This document shows, piece after piece, positions 22,301 through 30,700 of a stretch of DNA of 64,000 nucleotides. The translations under genes were made by a program, and so were the position numbers. Position 1 is the first letter of the stretch. Each line of letters begins with the position of its first letter. This stretch comes from Ciona intestinalis (Eukaryota; Chordata; Ascidiacea; Phlebobranchia; Cionidae): assembly GCF_000224145.3 (NCBI RefSeq), contig NC_020168.2, positions 4,065,480 through 4,129,479 of the forward strand. The letters are read 5' to 3'. The notes under the pieces were generated by a model that made no database searches, was not told the DNA's origin, and worked only from the letters and a program-made list of their open reading frames with translations.

Positions 22301-24595
22301 CCCAACGAACAAAGAAGAAAGTTGGCAACTTATGAACGAAGCTTATTTATTGGTCACAAAACATGGAAAAAAGGTAAAGTTATTCTTGGTATAATTAAAA
22401 AAATGCTAATTGGGTATTTTGTATTTCATTTTTATGTTGTTTTTGTCATGTGTTTTTTATCACATTTTTGTATTGTTTTTTTTATTTTATGTTTAAAACA
22501 TAATTATTAGTAAAATAGAAAGCAGTTATTACTAAAAAAAAACTTTTTTTCATAGTGCTTATGTTGAGATAAACATAAATAGAAAAATTCATGACTGCTA
22601 TTAATTAAAATATATCTTCTTTTCTGTGCCACAAAACTATTCACTAATTACCAATTTAAAAAAAAATGTTTCGGCATGTGTTATATAAATTTGTGAAACA
22701 CGAGCCCCCATGATTTTGGTGTGCAAAAATGTTTAATTAAATTTTAATAACTAAATGTTAAATCTCTATACGTTATATGCAACATCCCCACTTTTAATTG
22801 ACACTTTTTTCCACAGTTTCCTTCCATATCGTGCTTTAACAAATGTTGTTTTAATGTGATTCCCTTTTTTTGTTCTTTATATGACATAATCTTCGCTATC
22901 AGTTTCATGATAAATAAAAATTATTTTATATTTATTTAAATTTATTTTTAATTCGCTATCGTTTTCGAAGAAATAAATAAAAAATATAAAATGTTATAGA
23001 AGTTATTTTTATTTCGCAATTATTTTCAATAAAATATATAAATGTATGATATATTATATAAGTTAATTTTATTTTGCTAACATTTCCGAAGAGAGAAATA
23101 AAAATTATGCAAATTTATATAAGTAATTTTTATTTTGATTTTATTTCCGAGAAGATAAATAAAAATTATAAAATGTTATTCAAGTTATTTTTAATTTGCT
23201 ATAGTTTTTGAAGAGATAAAAAAATCTGCAATGTTATATAAAATTACATAAAAAGTATAACATGTTATCACTTATTTTTATTTCACAATCACTTATTTTT
23301 ATATTTTTATTTCACAATCATTTTCGATAAGAGAAACAAAAACTATGTAATGTTATTTTAATCTGCAATCGCAAATCAAAAGATAAAAAAAATAAATAAA
23401 AACTTTGTAACGTTATATAAGTAATTTTTATTTGACAGTATCCTGAAACAGAGGTTGTATGGTTGACTACCAGGGCTTGGAATGTTGGAGTAAACCTGTT
23501 TGTAGCCGACCATGTTGTGGAGGCCGAACATTGGTGTGCGTTTGCACTTCGTATAGTGGGCCAACTAGACGTATACAAAGAAAGTTACGAAAAACGGGTA
23601 AAACAGAGTTTTTGGGACAGTTTTTTTTGCATCACATCAACTGTATCACATTTTAACATTTCAGGAAAAAGTTCCAAACTGTAAATTTTGAGATTTAATT
23701 TTTTTTTTGTAAAATATTTATATAGTGTATCTTTTGCACCGTATAAATCTCAAATCACAAATAAAATCTCAGATTGCATGTCTTACTATATTAAAATGTA
23801 TCATTGCTTGCCACCAAGAAATACTCAATTAAAAATTAAAATTCCAAATTTTTAATGACAATAAAATTTTGCAGATGAACAATATATACCAGGAGATAAT
23901 TGAGAAAAAGGATTTGGTTTTATCTCGAAGAATGAAAAGAACAGTTGTGTGAAAGTTTCACTCATCTGAAGTTTTGACTGATGAGCTGTTTTTGTTATTT
24001 GTTGTTGAATGTTTTACTTTGGAATGAAACAAATTGAACAAATGTTTTCAAAAAAATTCACTAAGAATTAGCTACATTTTTGGCTTAAACTGCCTTCGTT
24101 TTTAAAGACTGTATATTTAATGGTAATTGTTTCAACCCAGTGGTCACTCCTGAGTTGTTCGAATTATCAGCCAAACATAAAAAATCAAAAAAATTATTAC
24201 CCATTAAGTACCTTGTAAGCTGGCACGAGGTGTATAAACGACCATGTTATAACGACCGTCCGGCCACTCGAGGATAAAGTAAGTTACATTCATATATTGT
24301 ACATCAAAACATAGTGTAACATCCTTTTTTTCTCCTATTTTTGCCCTGCTACAAATAACGCATCAAATCGTTATATAACTTCCTTTTAAAAATTCTGCAA
24401 AGTAGATAAAACTATGCAAGATTTACCACTATTTTCATTTGTAAGTGTACAGCATAAAAAAATGCAAATTTGAATTTTGAAATAATGTATTGTGCGACTC
24501 ACATTTATACAACATTTTAAATTTCTTACAGCGGTCAAAAAAGTATACAAAAGTATGACACACTGGCTGAAATCTTCAGAAAAGAAGAGCGCTAA
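7388..24595 (+). CDS. TEX11: TEX11 / SPO22-ZIP4-like meiotic TPR protein
   Basis: Exons: 7388-7445, 7648-7829, 8080-8262, 8747-8864, 9867-9940, 10489-10722, 11076-11203, 15223-15357, 16004-16155, 17198-17287, 17667-17830, 18525-18627, 19110-19287, [gap], 21380-21515, 22193-22373, 23439-23597, then either 23875-23952 (stop) or 23875-23948 + 24532-24595. About 785 aa are visible; human TEX11 is about 940. The SPO22/TEX11 family is recognised from LEEVAISLWNVTVGK, KTWLDLEEFV, ATAYNLGLAATNERKLDTAIKWL, LRLLAHVYSE, ALNAVDLAHSYHAHPAGIHLR-type TPR helices and the C-terminal block TTRAWNVGVNLFVADHVVEA. Family role: scaffold of the ZMM group that promotes synapsis and crossovers on meiotic chromosomes. 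Junction phases agree throughout except across the gap (exon at 19287 ends in phase 2, exon at 21380 needs phase 1), so an exon is missing there. The first exon/donor is the least certain. Another gene is nested in intron 7. Confidence 0.9.
8552..8731 (+). mobile_element. MITE family A, near-complete
   Basis: AGTAGGGTGGGGAAAACGGG ... CCCATCTTTCCCACCTTACT. Its right end lies 16 bp upstream of TEX11 exon 4 (8747). Confidence 0.8.
9462..9652 (+). mobile_element. MITE family B, complete
   Basis: TAGTACTGTGGGGTAAGATGG ends opposite CCATCTTACCCCAACCCACTA; TA at both edges. Confidence 0.75.
10058..10247 (+). mobile_element. MITE, A/B intermediate
   Basis: Left end GTACTGTGGGGTAAGATGGG is of B type; right end GTGTCCCATCTTCCCCACTT is of A type. 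Confidence 0.7.
10850..10978 (+). mobile_element. MITE family A, internally deleted
   Basis: About 130 bp: TAGTATAGGGTAAGGGAG ... CTTCTCCCACCCTACTATA. The central third is lost. Confidence 0.65.
11260..11375 (+). mobile_element. MITE family A, left part
   Basis: Carries the inner sequence ATAATATCCAAGTATCGTG through TTTGTTTACTACCAA; ends are lost. Confidence 0.55.
11515..11665 (-). mobile_element. MITE family A/B, right part
   Basis: CTCGTCCCATTTGATAGTAAAC through GGTTTCCCATCTTACCC and a B-type CACAGTATTA end. Confidence 0.6.
12219..12400 (-). mobile_element. MITE family B, complete
   Basis: TAGTAGGTTGGGGTAAGATG ... CCATCTTACCCCACAGTATT. Confidence 0.7.
12775..12950 (+). mobile_element. 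MITE family B, left end missing
   Basis: Inner TAGCATCGTGTTTTTAACAG through ACCATTTTACCCCAACTATA. Confidence 0.55.
13238..13310 (+). promoter_or_regulatory. Putative promoter of the nested Ser/Pro-rich gene
   Basis: CACGTG E-box (13238-13243, in the context ATCACGTGAC), an inverted CCAAT box (ATTGG, 13254-13258) and a TATA-like TTATTATAG near 13300 lie in typical order about 290-360 bp before the nested gene's ATG. They sit in the middle of TEX11 intron 7, which argues for an independent transcription start. Confidence 0.5.
13597..14527 (+). CDS. Ser/Pro-rich, probably disordered protein nested in TEX11 intron 7
   Basis: Two exons, 13597-13686 and 13808-14527 (TAA), 269 aa; the junction is GT/AG, phase 0. 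ATG 13597 is the first in frame; ATG 13618 (GCCATGG) has better context and may be the real start. The protein is rich in Ser, Pro, Lys and Arg, with many proline-directed phospho-site candidates (HTPDTPSSDEE, KTPISPL, SSPKFLLSP, HPTSPCSSPL, NTPKLAHISPK), a basic RSRSMSW...AAERRKAM stretch near the middle, and a more structured-looking acidic/aromatic C-terminus (LVREQERERYLADGFHEAKSIFDTAVYSRFG, in parts). No signal peptide or membrane segment. I do not recognise the family. It lies entirely within the 4-kb intron between TEX11 exons ending at 11203 and starting at 15223, on the same strand, with its own promoter-like elements and poly(A) signal. Confidence 0.85.
14719..14724 (+). terminator. 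Poly(A) signal AATAAA of the nested gene
   Basis: Canonical hexamer 192 nt after the stop at 14527, still inside TEX11 intron 7. It supports an independent transcript for the nested gene. Confidence 0.6.
14807..15002 (+). mobile_element. MITE family A, complete
   Basis: TAGTACTATGGGGGAAGG ... TGTCCCATCTTACCCCAACC. It lies just after the nested gene's poly(A) signal. Confidence 0.75.
15128..15192 (+). mobile_element. SINE tail fragment
   Basis: GTACGAGGTGTATGAAACAG and ACACCCGAGTTATAACGACT only. Confidence 0.55.
15770..16003 (+). mobile_element. tRNA-derived SINE; its tail is the exon 9 splice acceptor
   Basis: Core CTTGGGCAGAACACTTAACG, middle CAATTGCTCCAACTCAGTGG and 3' tail TTACATTCATTCATTTAG, which runs directly into TEX11 exon 9 at 16004. 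Confidence 0.85.
16196..16790. repeat. GGTTAGTGGTTATATG minisatellite with TTAGGG cores
   Basis: Imperfect head-to-tail units of GGTTAGTGGTTATATG and GGTTAGTAATTAGG in TEX11 intron 9, interrupted by a 50-N gap (16535-16584). Many units contain TTAGGG on the plus strand. Confidence 0.9.
17402..17529 (+). mobile_element. MITE family A, truncated right
   Basis: TTAGGGTTGGGGAAGAAGGG through TTTGTTTACTACCCA, directly followed by a SINE fragment. Confidence 0.65.
17536..17660 (-). mobile_element. SINE fragment abutting TEX11 exon 11
   Basis: CGTACACCTCGTGCAAGCTT and ATGTTACTTTGTTGGTGATT in reverse orientation. Its T-rich part ends 6 bp before exon 11 at 17667. Confidence 0.65.
17880..18275 (-). 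mobile_element. SINE split by a MITE insertion
   Basis: Left piece 17880-17966 ends at GAGTTAT. The right piece resumes at about 18165 (ACTTTGTGGGTGATTTTTTT) through GAAGCAATTGCCGTTGA. The MITE at 17967-18164 sits between them. Confidence 0.75.
17967..18164 (-). mobile_element. MITE family A, complete, inside a SINE
   Basis: TAGTAGGGTGGGGGAAGATG ... GGTGTCCCAAGTTTCCTCAC. Target TA. Confidence 0.8.
18765..18945. repeat. Four-unit tandem repeat, about 40-45 bp
   Basis: Units of CAACAAAAAGCACAAGGTAC plus an AT-rich spacer in TEX11 intron 12. Confidence 0.75.
19313..19447 (-). mobile_element. SINE running into the 1-kb gap
   Basis: GAATGAATGTAACTTACTTT, GCCGGAAAACGACAGTCGTT, ATGTATGTTACTTTGTGGGT. 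Confidence 0.75.
19448..20447. other. Assembly gap, 1000 N
   Basis: Exactly 1000 N. TEX11 exon phases do not match across it, so it hides at least one coding exon. Confidence 0.95.
20539..20813. mobile_element. hAT-type non-autonomous DNA transposon
   Basis: 275 bp with ends CAGAGGTTCCCAACC and TAGGAACCCCTG (inverted, hAT-like CAGRGGTTCC) flanked by 8-bp direct repeats TTTTAAAC / TTCTAAAC (7 of 8 match). No coding capacity. Confidence 0.8.
20848..21145 (-). mobile_element. Full-length tRNA-derived SINE
   Basis: About 300 bp. On the minus strand: tRNA-like head GTGGCAAAGTGGTTAGCGCG, core TTGGGCAAGACACTTTACGG, unique body, and a GAATGAATGAATG-complement tail. Best complete copy here. Confidence 0.85.
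21188..21325 (+). mobile_element. SINE, 3' half
   Basis: ACCCACAAAGTAACATACAT through CATTTATTCATTCATTC, in the opposite orientation to its neighbour. Confidence 0.75.
22880..23440. repeat. AT-rich tandem array in TEX11 intron 15
   Basis: Degenerate units of about 60 bp around AAATAAAAATTAT ... GTTATTTTTATTTCGC. Confidence 0.6.
24115..24295 (+). mobile_element. SINE, head truncated
   Basis: GGTAATTGTTTCAACCCAGT through CGAGGATAAAGTAAGTTACA. Confidence 0.75.
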
Positions 24596-24788
24596 GTGAA
24601 GATTACAAAATACCGAGTTTCAATTCATCATGATGAATAAGTTCTCATGGTTTTTATCACAAAATTTAAATCTTTAAGGAAAAAGTTTTTGGATTGTTGA
24701 TTTTGAAACTTTTCAGAGAAATTTCACTTGTTGTGAAAACTTTTGAAATTTTCTGTTTTATGTAAAAAATGGAAATGGTTCATCAAAT

Positions 24789-27700
24789 TTAGTCGCTCTC
24801 TTCTTCTTCACTTGCAGCTTCCGATTCACTTGCTGATTCCTCATCTGCTGGTGGAGAATTCTGGAAGAAAAAAAAAGGTCAGAGTTATTTAATTGTAACA
24901 TGTCGAAAATTGTTATAACGACCACATTTCAACAATAAAATACCACATTTCAACAATAAAATATCACATTTCAACGATACAATACCACATTTCAACAATA
25001 AAATATCACATTTCAACAATAAAATATTACATTTCAACAACAAAATATCACATTTCAACAATAAAATACCACATTTCAACAATAAAATATCACATTTTAA
25101 CAATAAAATACCACATTTCAACAATAAAATATCACATTTTAACAATGCAATATCACATTTAACAATAAAATATCACATTTCAACAATAAAATACCACATT
25201 TCAACAATAGATACCACATTTCACAATNNNNNNNNNNNNNNNNNNNNNNNNNNNNNNNNNNNNNNNNNNNNNNNNNNNNNNNNNNNNNNNNNNNNNNNNN
25301 NNNNNNNNNNNNNNNNNNNNNNNNNNNNNNNNNNNNNNNNNNNNNNNNNNNNACGTTTGTCTCTGGTGAAATTCATCTTCTGATTCTCATCATCGTCTTC
25401 GCCCACTTGTTTCTCTCGTTCCGCTGCCTCCTGTTTCATCCTCTCCATGTAAGGATCATGGACATCTGCATCCTCATCACTGTCCACCATCAGATCAAAG
25501 TCCGCACCATCCTGAAGAGGTTGGAGGATTTTGAGGAAAATTTTTATTTTTTTTTTCATCTTTTTATGTTTTTTTTTTTAAATAAAAAATTTCCATGGTT
25601 AAATAGATGAATGCAACTTAATTGATTCTTGCGTGGCCGAAAAATTTAAGTCATTATAACAAGGGTGTTCTGTTTCATTCACCTCGTGTCAGTTTACGAA
25701 TTATCACAAAGTAAATTTGTGGGTATATTAGTTGTTTTTTAATGGCTGACAATTTGGAAAACCCATTAGTTAGAGCAATTGCTGTTTAGTCTGTAGCATT
25801 CGGGAGCCTTGAACCCATAACATCTGGGTTAGAGACTGGCGAGCTAACGAACTGTGTACGGCTCCGAATATGAATTATTTCATGTGACATGCACAAATAT
25901 GGACAGTAGGCATATGATATCCATCTTTGGGCATGTTTGTGTACAATGTGTAAAGGGTGCAGTTGGTGCACACAATAATACCATAGTGCACACTAAGTAT
26001 AATAATTACCTTTCCAATATTTTTTATCTTCAGTTGTTTATTATGAACGAAATCGTACAAAGAGGCATATTGGTCTCTGTAAAAAAACAAAAAATAAAAA
26101 TGTTTAAAAAAATTAAAAAATTTCAAATAAAATAGACACAAAAATTGAAAAAAACAACATATTTTTTTTACACTAACATACCTTTCAATANNNNNNNNNN
26201 NNNNNNNNNNNNNNNNNNNNNNNNNNNNNNNNNNNNNNNNATTTTACACAAATCCCAAGAAAAGGCAGAACATTAGAAGTTAGAAGTGCTTTGGGTACAT
26301 TTCACCAATTTTTTTTAAATAGAGGTGACATTATGTTTTAGCACCCTATTTTTACACCTTATTTTTAAAAAATATAATATTCTCTAAATTAACAATATAA
26401 AGTCTCTGTTTGATAACTATGAGTGTAACTTCATTTAACAATGTCGCTTTACATTTTACCTAAAGCTAAAAAACAATATGATTAGAAGTGAAAAAATCAT
26501 TTAAAAAAATCCAAAAACCTGTTTTTCATCAGGGTCAATTTTTTTCCATTCCTTTCCAGCAAGTTTGGTAAGTTCTGTGACAGAAATTCCTTTGTTTTCA
26601 GCCTTAAATCGACCACGATTTTCGTTCAACCATAAAAAGTAAGCCGATTGTGGACGTTTCGGAGCATTTGGATCTTTTTTCTTTCGTTTCTGGCAAAAAA
26701 TAGTTGTGATAACCATTAATCGAAGTGTTTTTTTTTGGATGAATAACTAAATAAATATTTTCCAAAAAAAAAAACATGATTGAATTTTAAAATGTACAGT
26801 CCGGAGCATTTTAACTAAATGGTGAAATGTAATACAGTTAAAATCTTCTATTTAAACTCGGATTAATTTTGCATTCAAAAATTCTTCTACATTGTTAGTA
26901 TTCCACTTTTGTAACTCTATGACCGATACTCTACTATGTATAAGTTGTAGGGAAAAAGATTAAAGCTGTATGTTTTGTGATTTAGACTTAATGAGCAAAC
27001 TTTTAGATACTGGTCCATGCTTTGTTGGACGTATTAAAAAACAGAAAATTTTGACAAACATGAACAAGATGTTCTTTGCAACCAAAATGCTTGTGCTCAT
27101 AAAAGATGCAGCCATAATTAAATAACATAAACCCAAATTGAGTAATAATAATACAAACTAAAAAACAGAAATTATAAATTCCAAAAAATGTATCTACAAA
27201 CCGTTCACCTGGCATTTTTAAACAAAAAAATGACATTTTACCCAAAACCCAAAATACTAGAGAAAAAAGAATTACCACTTTTCCAGGTGTTTCTTTTTGT
27301 CTTCTTTCTTTCATCACTTTCTCTTTTTTCCTCTTCTTTGGTTTCTCTTCCACCTCCTCCTCTCCGTCCTCTTCCTCCTCCTCACTTGCTCCTGAGGAAG
27401 CACTCCCAACATCAGAGTTGTACTCCTCTTCAACCTATATCAAAGTTAAAATTTGTTAAGATTGAAAATAAACTATATATCCTTTTTTTGCATGGCAGAG
27501 AAAAGGGAATCACAATGAAAACAGACAGAAAATAAGACGTATCAATATTTATTTAAAATGGAAAAAAAATATTTTACTTTTTGCAGATATGTGAAACAGA
27601 ACAAAAATTAAGACGCATCAAAGCGGAAAAAAAAGAAATCAATTTAAAACAGGCAAATATTAGGACGCATCAGCATTTGCTCACATTTAACTAGTTTTAG

Positions 27701-30700
27701 TAAAGCAGGACTGTCATTTTAGCTTATTTTGTGCCCCACTATTTTTCAATTTTACAACAAGTTAAAAAGAAATAGAGTTTTTTATTTTATTTTTACAGCA
27801 CAAATCCCTTTTTTTACAAAAAGTAAGATTAAAAAAAATGTCCTGCACAATTTTGGTAGCCAAAGAACCAACTTTAAGTACCCATCAAACCTTTCGTTAA
27901 ACTTTTTTTTATATTTAAAACTTCTAAATTTAACAGTGTTTAAAAAATTTGTTGCACAATTATTTTAGACAAAGTACCAACATAAAATAACTATTAAAGC
28001 TTTTGTGAAACAGTTTTTAGAAATCTCTCTATTTAACACAAAATAGAATATAATATATACAGAAAAACCAAACCATGAAATCACCTCAGCCACGTTTGTC
28101 TCAGGTTGAAAATCATCGTCTTCTGATTCATCATCATCGTCGTCGTCCACTTGTTTCTCTCGTTCCGCTGCCTCCTGTTTCATCCTCTCCATGTAAGGAT
28201 CATGGACATCTGCATCCTCATCACTGTCCACCATCAGATCAAAGTCCGCACCATCCTGAAGAGGTTGGAGGATTTTGAGGAAAATTTTTATTTTTTTTTT
28301 CATCTTTTTATGTTTTTTTTTTTAAATAAAAAATTTCCATGGTTAAATAGATGAATGCAACTTAATTGATTCTTGCGTGGCCGAAAAATTTAAGTCATTA
28401 TAACAAGGGTGTTCTGTTTTATTCACCTCGTGTCAGTTTACGAATTATCACAAAGTAAATTTGTGGGTATATTAGTTTTTTTTTAATGGCTGACAATTTG
28501 GAAAACCCATTAGTGATCACTGGGTTAGAGCAATTGCTGTTTAGTCTGTAGCATTGGGGAGCCTTGAACCCATAACATCTGGGTTAGAGACTGGCGAGCT
28601 AACGAACTGTGTACGGCTCTGGATATGACTTATTTATGTGATATGCACAAAAATGGAGGGTAGGCATATCATCTTTGGGCATGTTTGTGTACAATGTGTA
28701 AAGGGTGCAATCGGTGCACCATTGGCACACAGTGGCCAACAGCCATATATTGTGCAATATTCAGGGTGAAAATATAAATTTAAAAATTACTTTTAAACAA
28801 TAGCTAGACAAATTTATTTTTCTAATATTCTTTGTGCACACAAATGTACGGTAGTCACAAAGTGCACAACAGCCACAGAATGTGCAACAGGTACATTGTG
28901 CACAATAATACCATAGTGCACACTAAGTATAATAATTACCTTTCCAATATTCTTTATCTTCAGTTGTTTATTATGAACGAAATCGTACAAAGAGGCATAT
29001 TGGTCTCTGTAAAAAAACAAAACATAAAAATGTTTAAAAAAATTAAAAAATTTCAATTAAAATAGACACAAAAATTGAAAAAAACAACATATTTTTTTTA
29101 CACTAACATACCTTTCAATATTGCTGAAAACAAAATTATTTTTGCTCCGTGTTTCGATTTCGAAATCAAACGATTTGTTGATTTTTGTCGTTCCACGAGC
29201 AAAATTTACATAAGCAATCTCGTCAAAACGGATGTGGACAGGTGGTTTGTGGACGTACATAAATCCTCGCTCCAGAGGGAACAGGAAACCAGATGATGCT
29301 TTGTAAGTGCAGGTGATCGACTGAACACCATTTAAACTGGGGAGGATGTAAAGTTAAATATACTGGACACCATTTAAACTGGGGAGGATGTAAAGTTGAA
29401 AATACTGGACACCATTTAAACTGGGGAGGATGTAAAGTTGAAAATACTGGAAAGGTTTAAACTGGGGAGGATGTAAAGTTAAATATACTGGACACCATTT
29501 AAACTGGGGAGAATGTAAAGTTGAAAATACTGGAAAGGTTTAAACTGGGGAGGATGTAAAGTTGAATTTACTGGAACGGTTCCAACTTCATGGAAAAACA
29601 TATGTAATGGTCCTTGAATTTACTGGAACGGTTTAAACTGGGGAGGATGTAAAGTTGAAAATAATGGAAAGATTTAAACTGGGGAGGATGTAAAGTTAAA
29701 TTTACTGGAAAGATTTAAACTGGGGAGGATGTAAAGTTGAATATACTGGAAAGATTTAAACTGATAAACATTTTCAAGGGGCAGTATATAAAATGTGAAA
29801 AATATCTTTATAAACATAATTTCCACCATGTAATAAAATTTTGAGAAGACTTTAAATAAAGGACCATTACTTAAGCTGGGCAGGGTGGAGTAAAATGCTG
29901 CAAAATAATGAAAAAAATAAAAAAATAATTTATTTTTACCCCTTAAATGAGCCAGGAACAGTGATTTTCCTTTGCACAAGATGTTTCATTACACGACTAA
30001 CAACTTCATACATTGGACCTGACATATCTTTCTGTAATTTTCCACCAAAACGTTCCTCGATTTCATCACTGAATAGAAATAGTAAAAATATAAATAGAGA
30101 AATTTTATATTTCATAAATAGTTTCAAGTTTTGTACACACAGTTTGTAATTTTTATGTGAAAATTACCTAAAAAAATTCTGTAAAAAAGCATAAGACACA
30201 TTTTCTGGGGTACCAAGGTAAAGCACGCAATGGGAGCTAAATTTCAGACCAGAGTTGGCACATTACCCCAACACCTAGGGTGCTACAACCCATTAGTGAC
30301 TAAATTTCCCAAAGAAATTTCTTCTAAAAGCGACGTAAAATCAGAATTAGTTTGATTGACAGGCATTGAACCCGGGATCTTTTGGTTACAACGCAAGCAC
30401 TTAACTAATGAAATTCTAAGACAGACCACAAGACACTTACTCAGGCAATGATAGTTCCACAGCAAGATCATCTTCTTTGTAAAACAGCAATATAAGGAAA
30501 TGATATCTCGTCATTCCTTGTTTTAATGGAGGGTCTAAACTAACCTGGGAACAAAATAACAAAACTGTTTTCTTCAAAATCGGTTCCATTTGAGAAAAAA
30601 TAACGTTTTTTAAGAAAAAAAAACCTATTTGATTAAGAGAAAAAAATACTTTTTTTGGTCTAGACATAATTTGTTCAAATTTTTATATTGTAACTGTACA

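Larger units (their letters stand above)
25353..26190. repeat. Redundant contig, copy of 28092-29120
   Basis: Near-identical to 28092-29120 apart from an internal indel of about 190 bp. Gaps on both sides. It contains a copied SSRP1 exon, SINE and the edge of another intron. Confidence 0.85.

Noticed and set aside
24885-25145. Repetitive frame with [14 protein letters not shown] units
   Set aside because: It is the reverse reading of a roughly 20-bp minisatellite, not a protein.
24885-25225. CRISPR-like array
   Set aside because: Repeats are contiguous, degenerate and without unique spacers, in a eukaryotic intron.
25353-25515. Genuine alternative SSRP1 exon
   Set aside because: Its order is wrong, it is nearly identical to the exon at 28085-28255 including flanks, and both sides are gaps.
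30340-30400. tRNA gene on the minus strand
   Set aside because: A- and B-box-like words are present, but no cloverleaf or acceptor stem could be drawn. The flank matches a dispersed SINE-like block.
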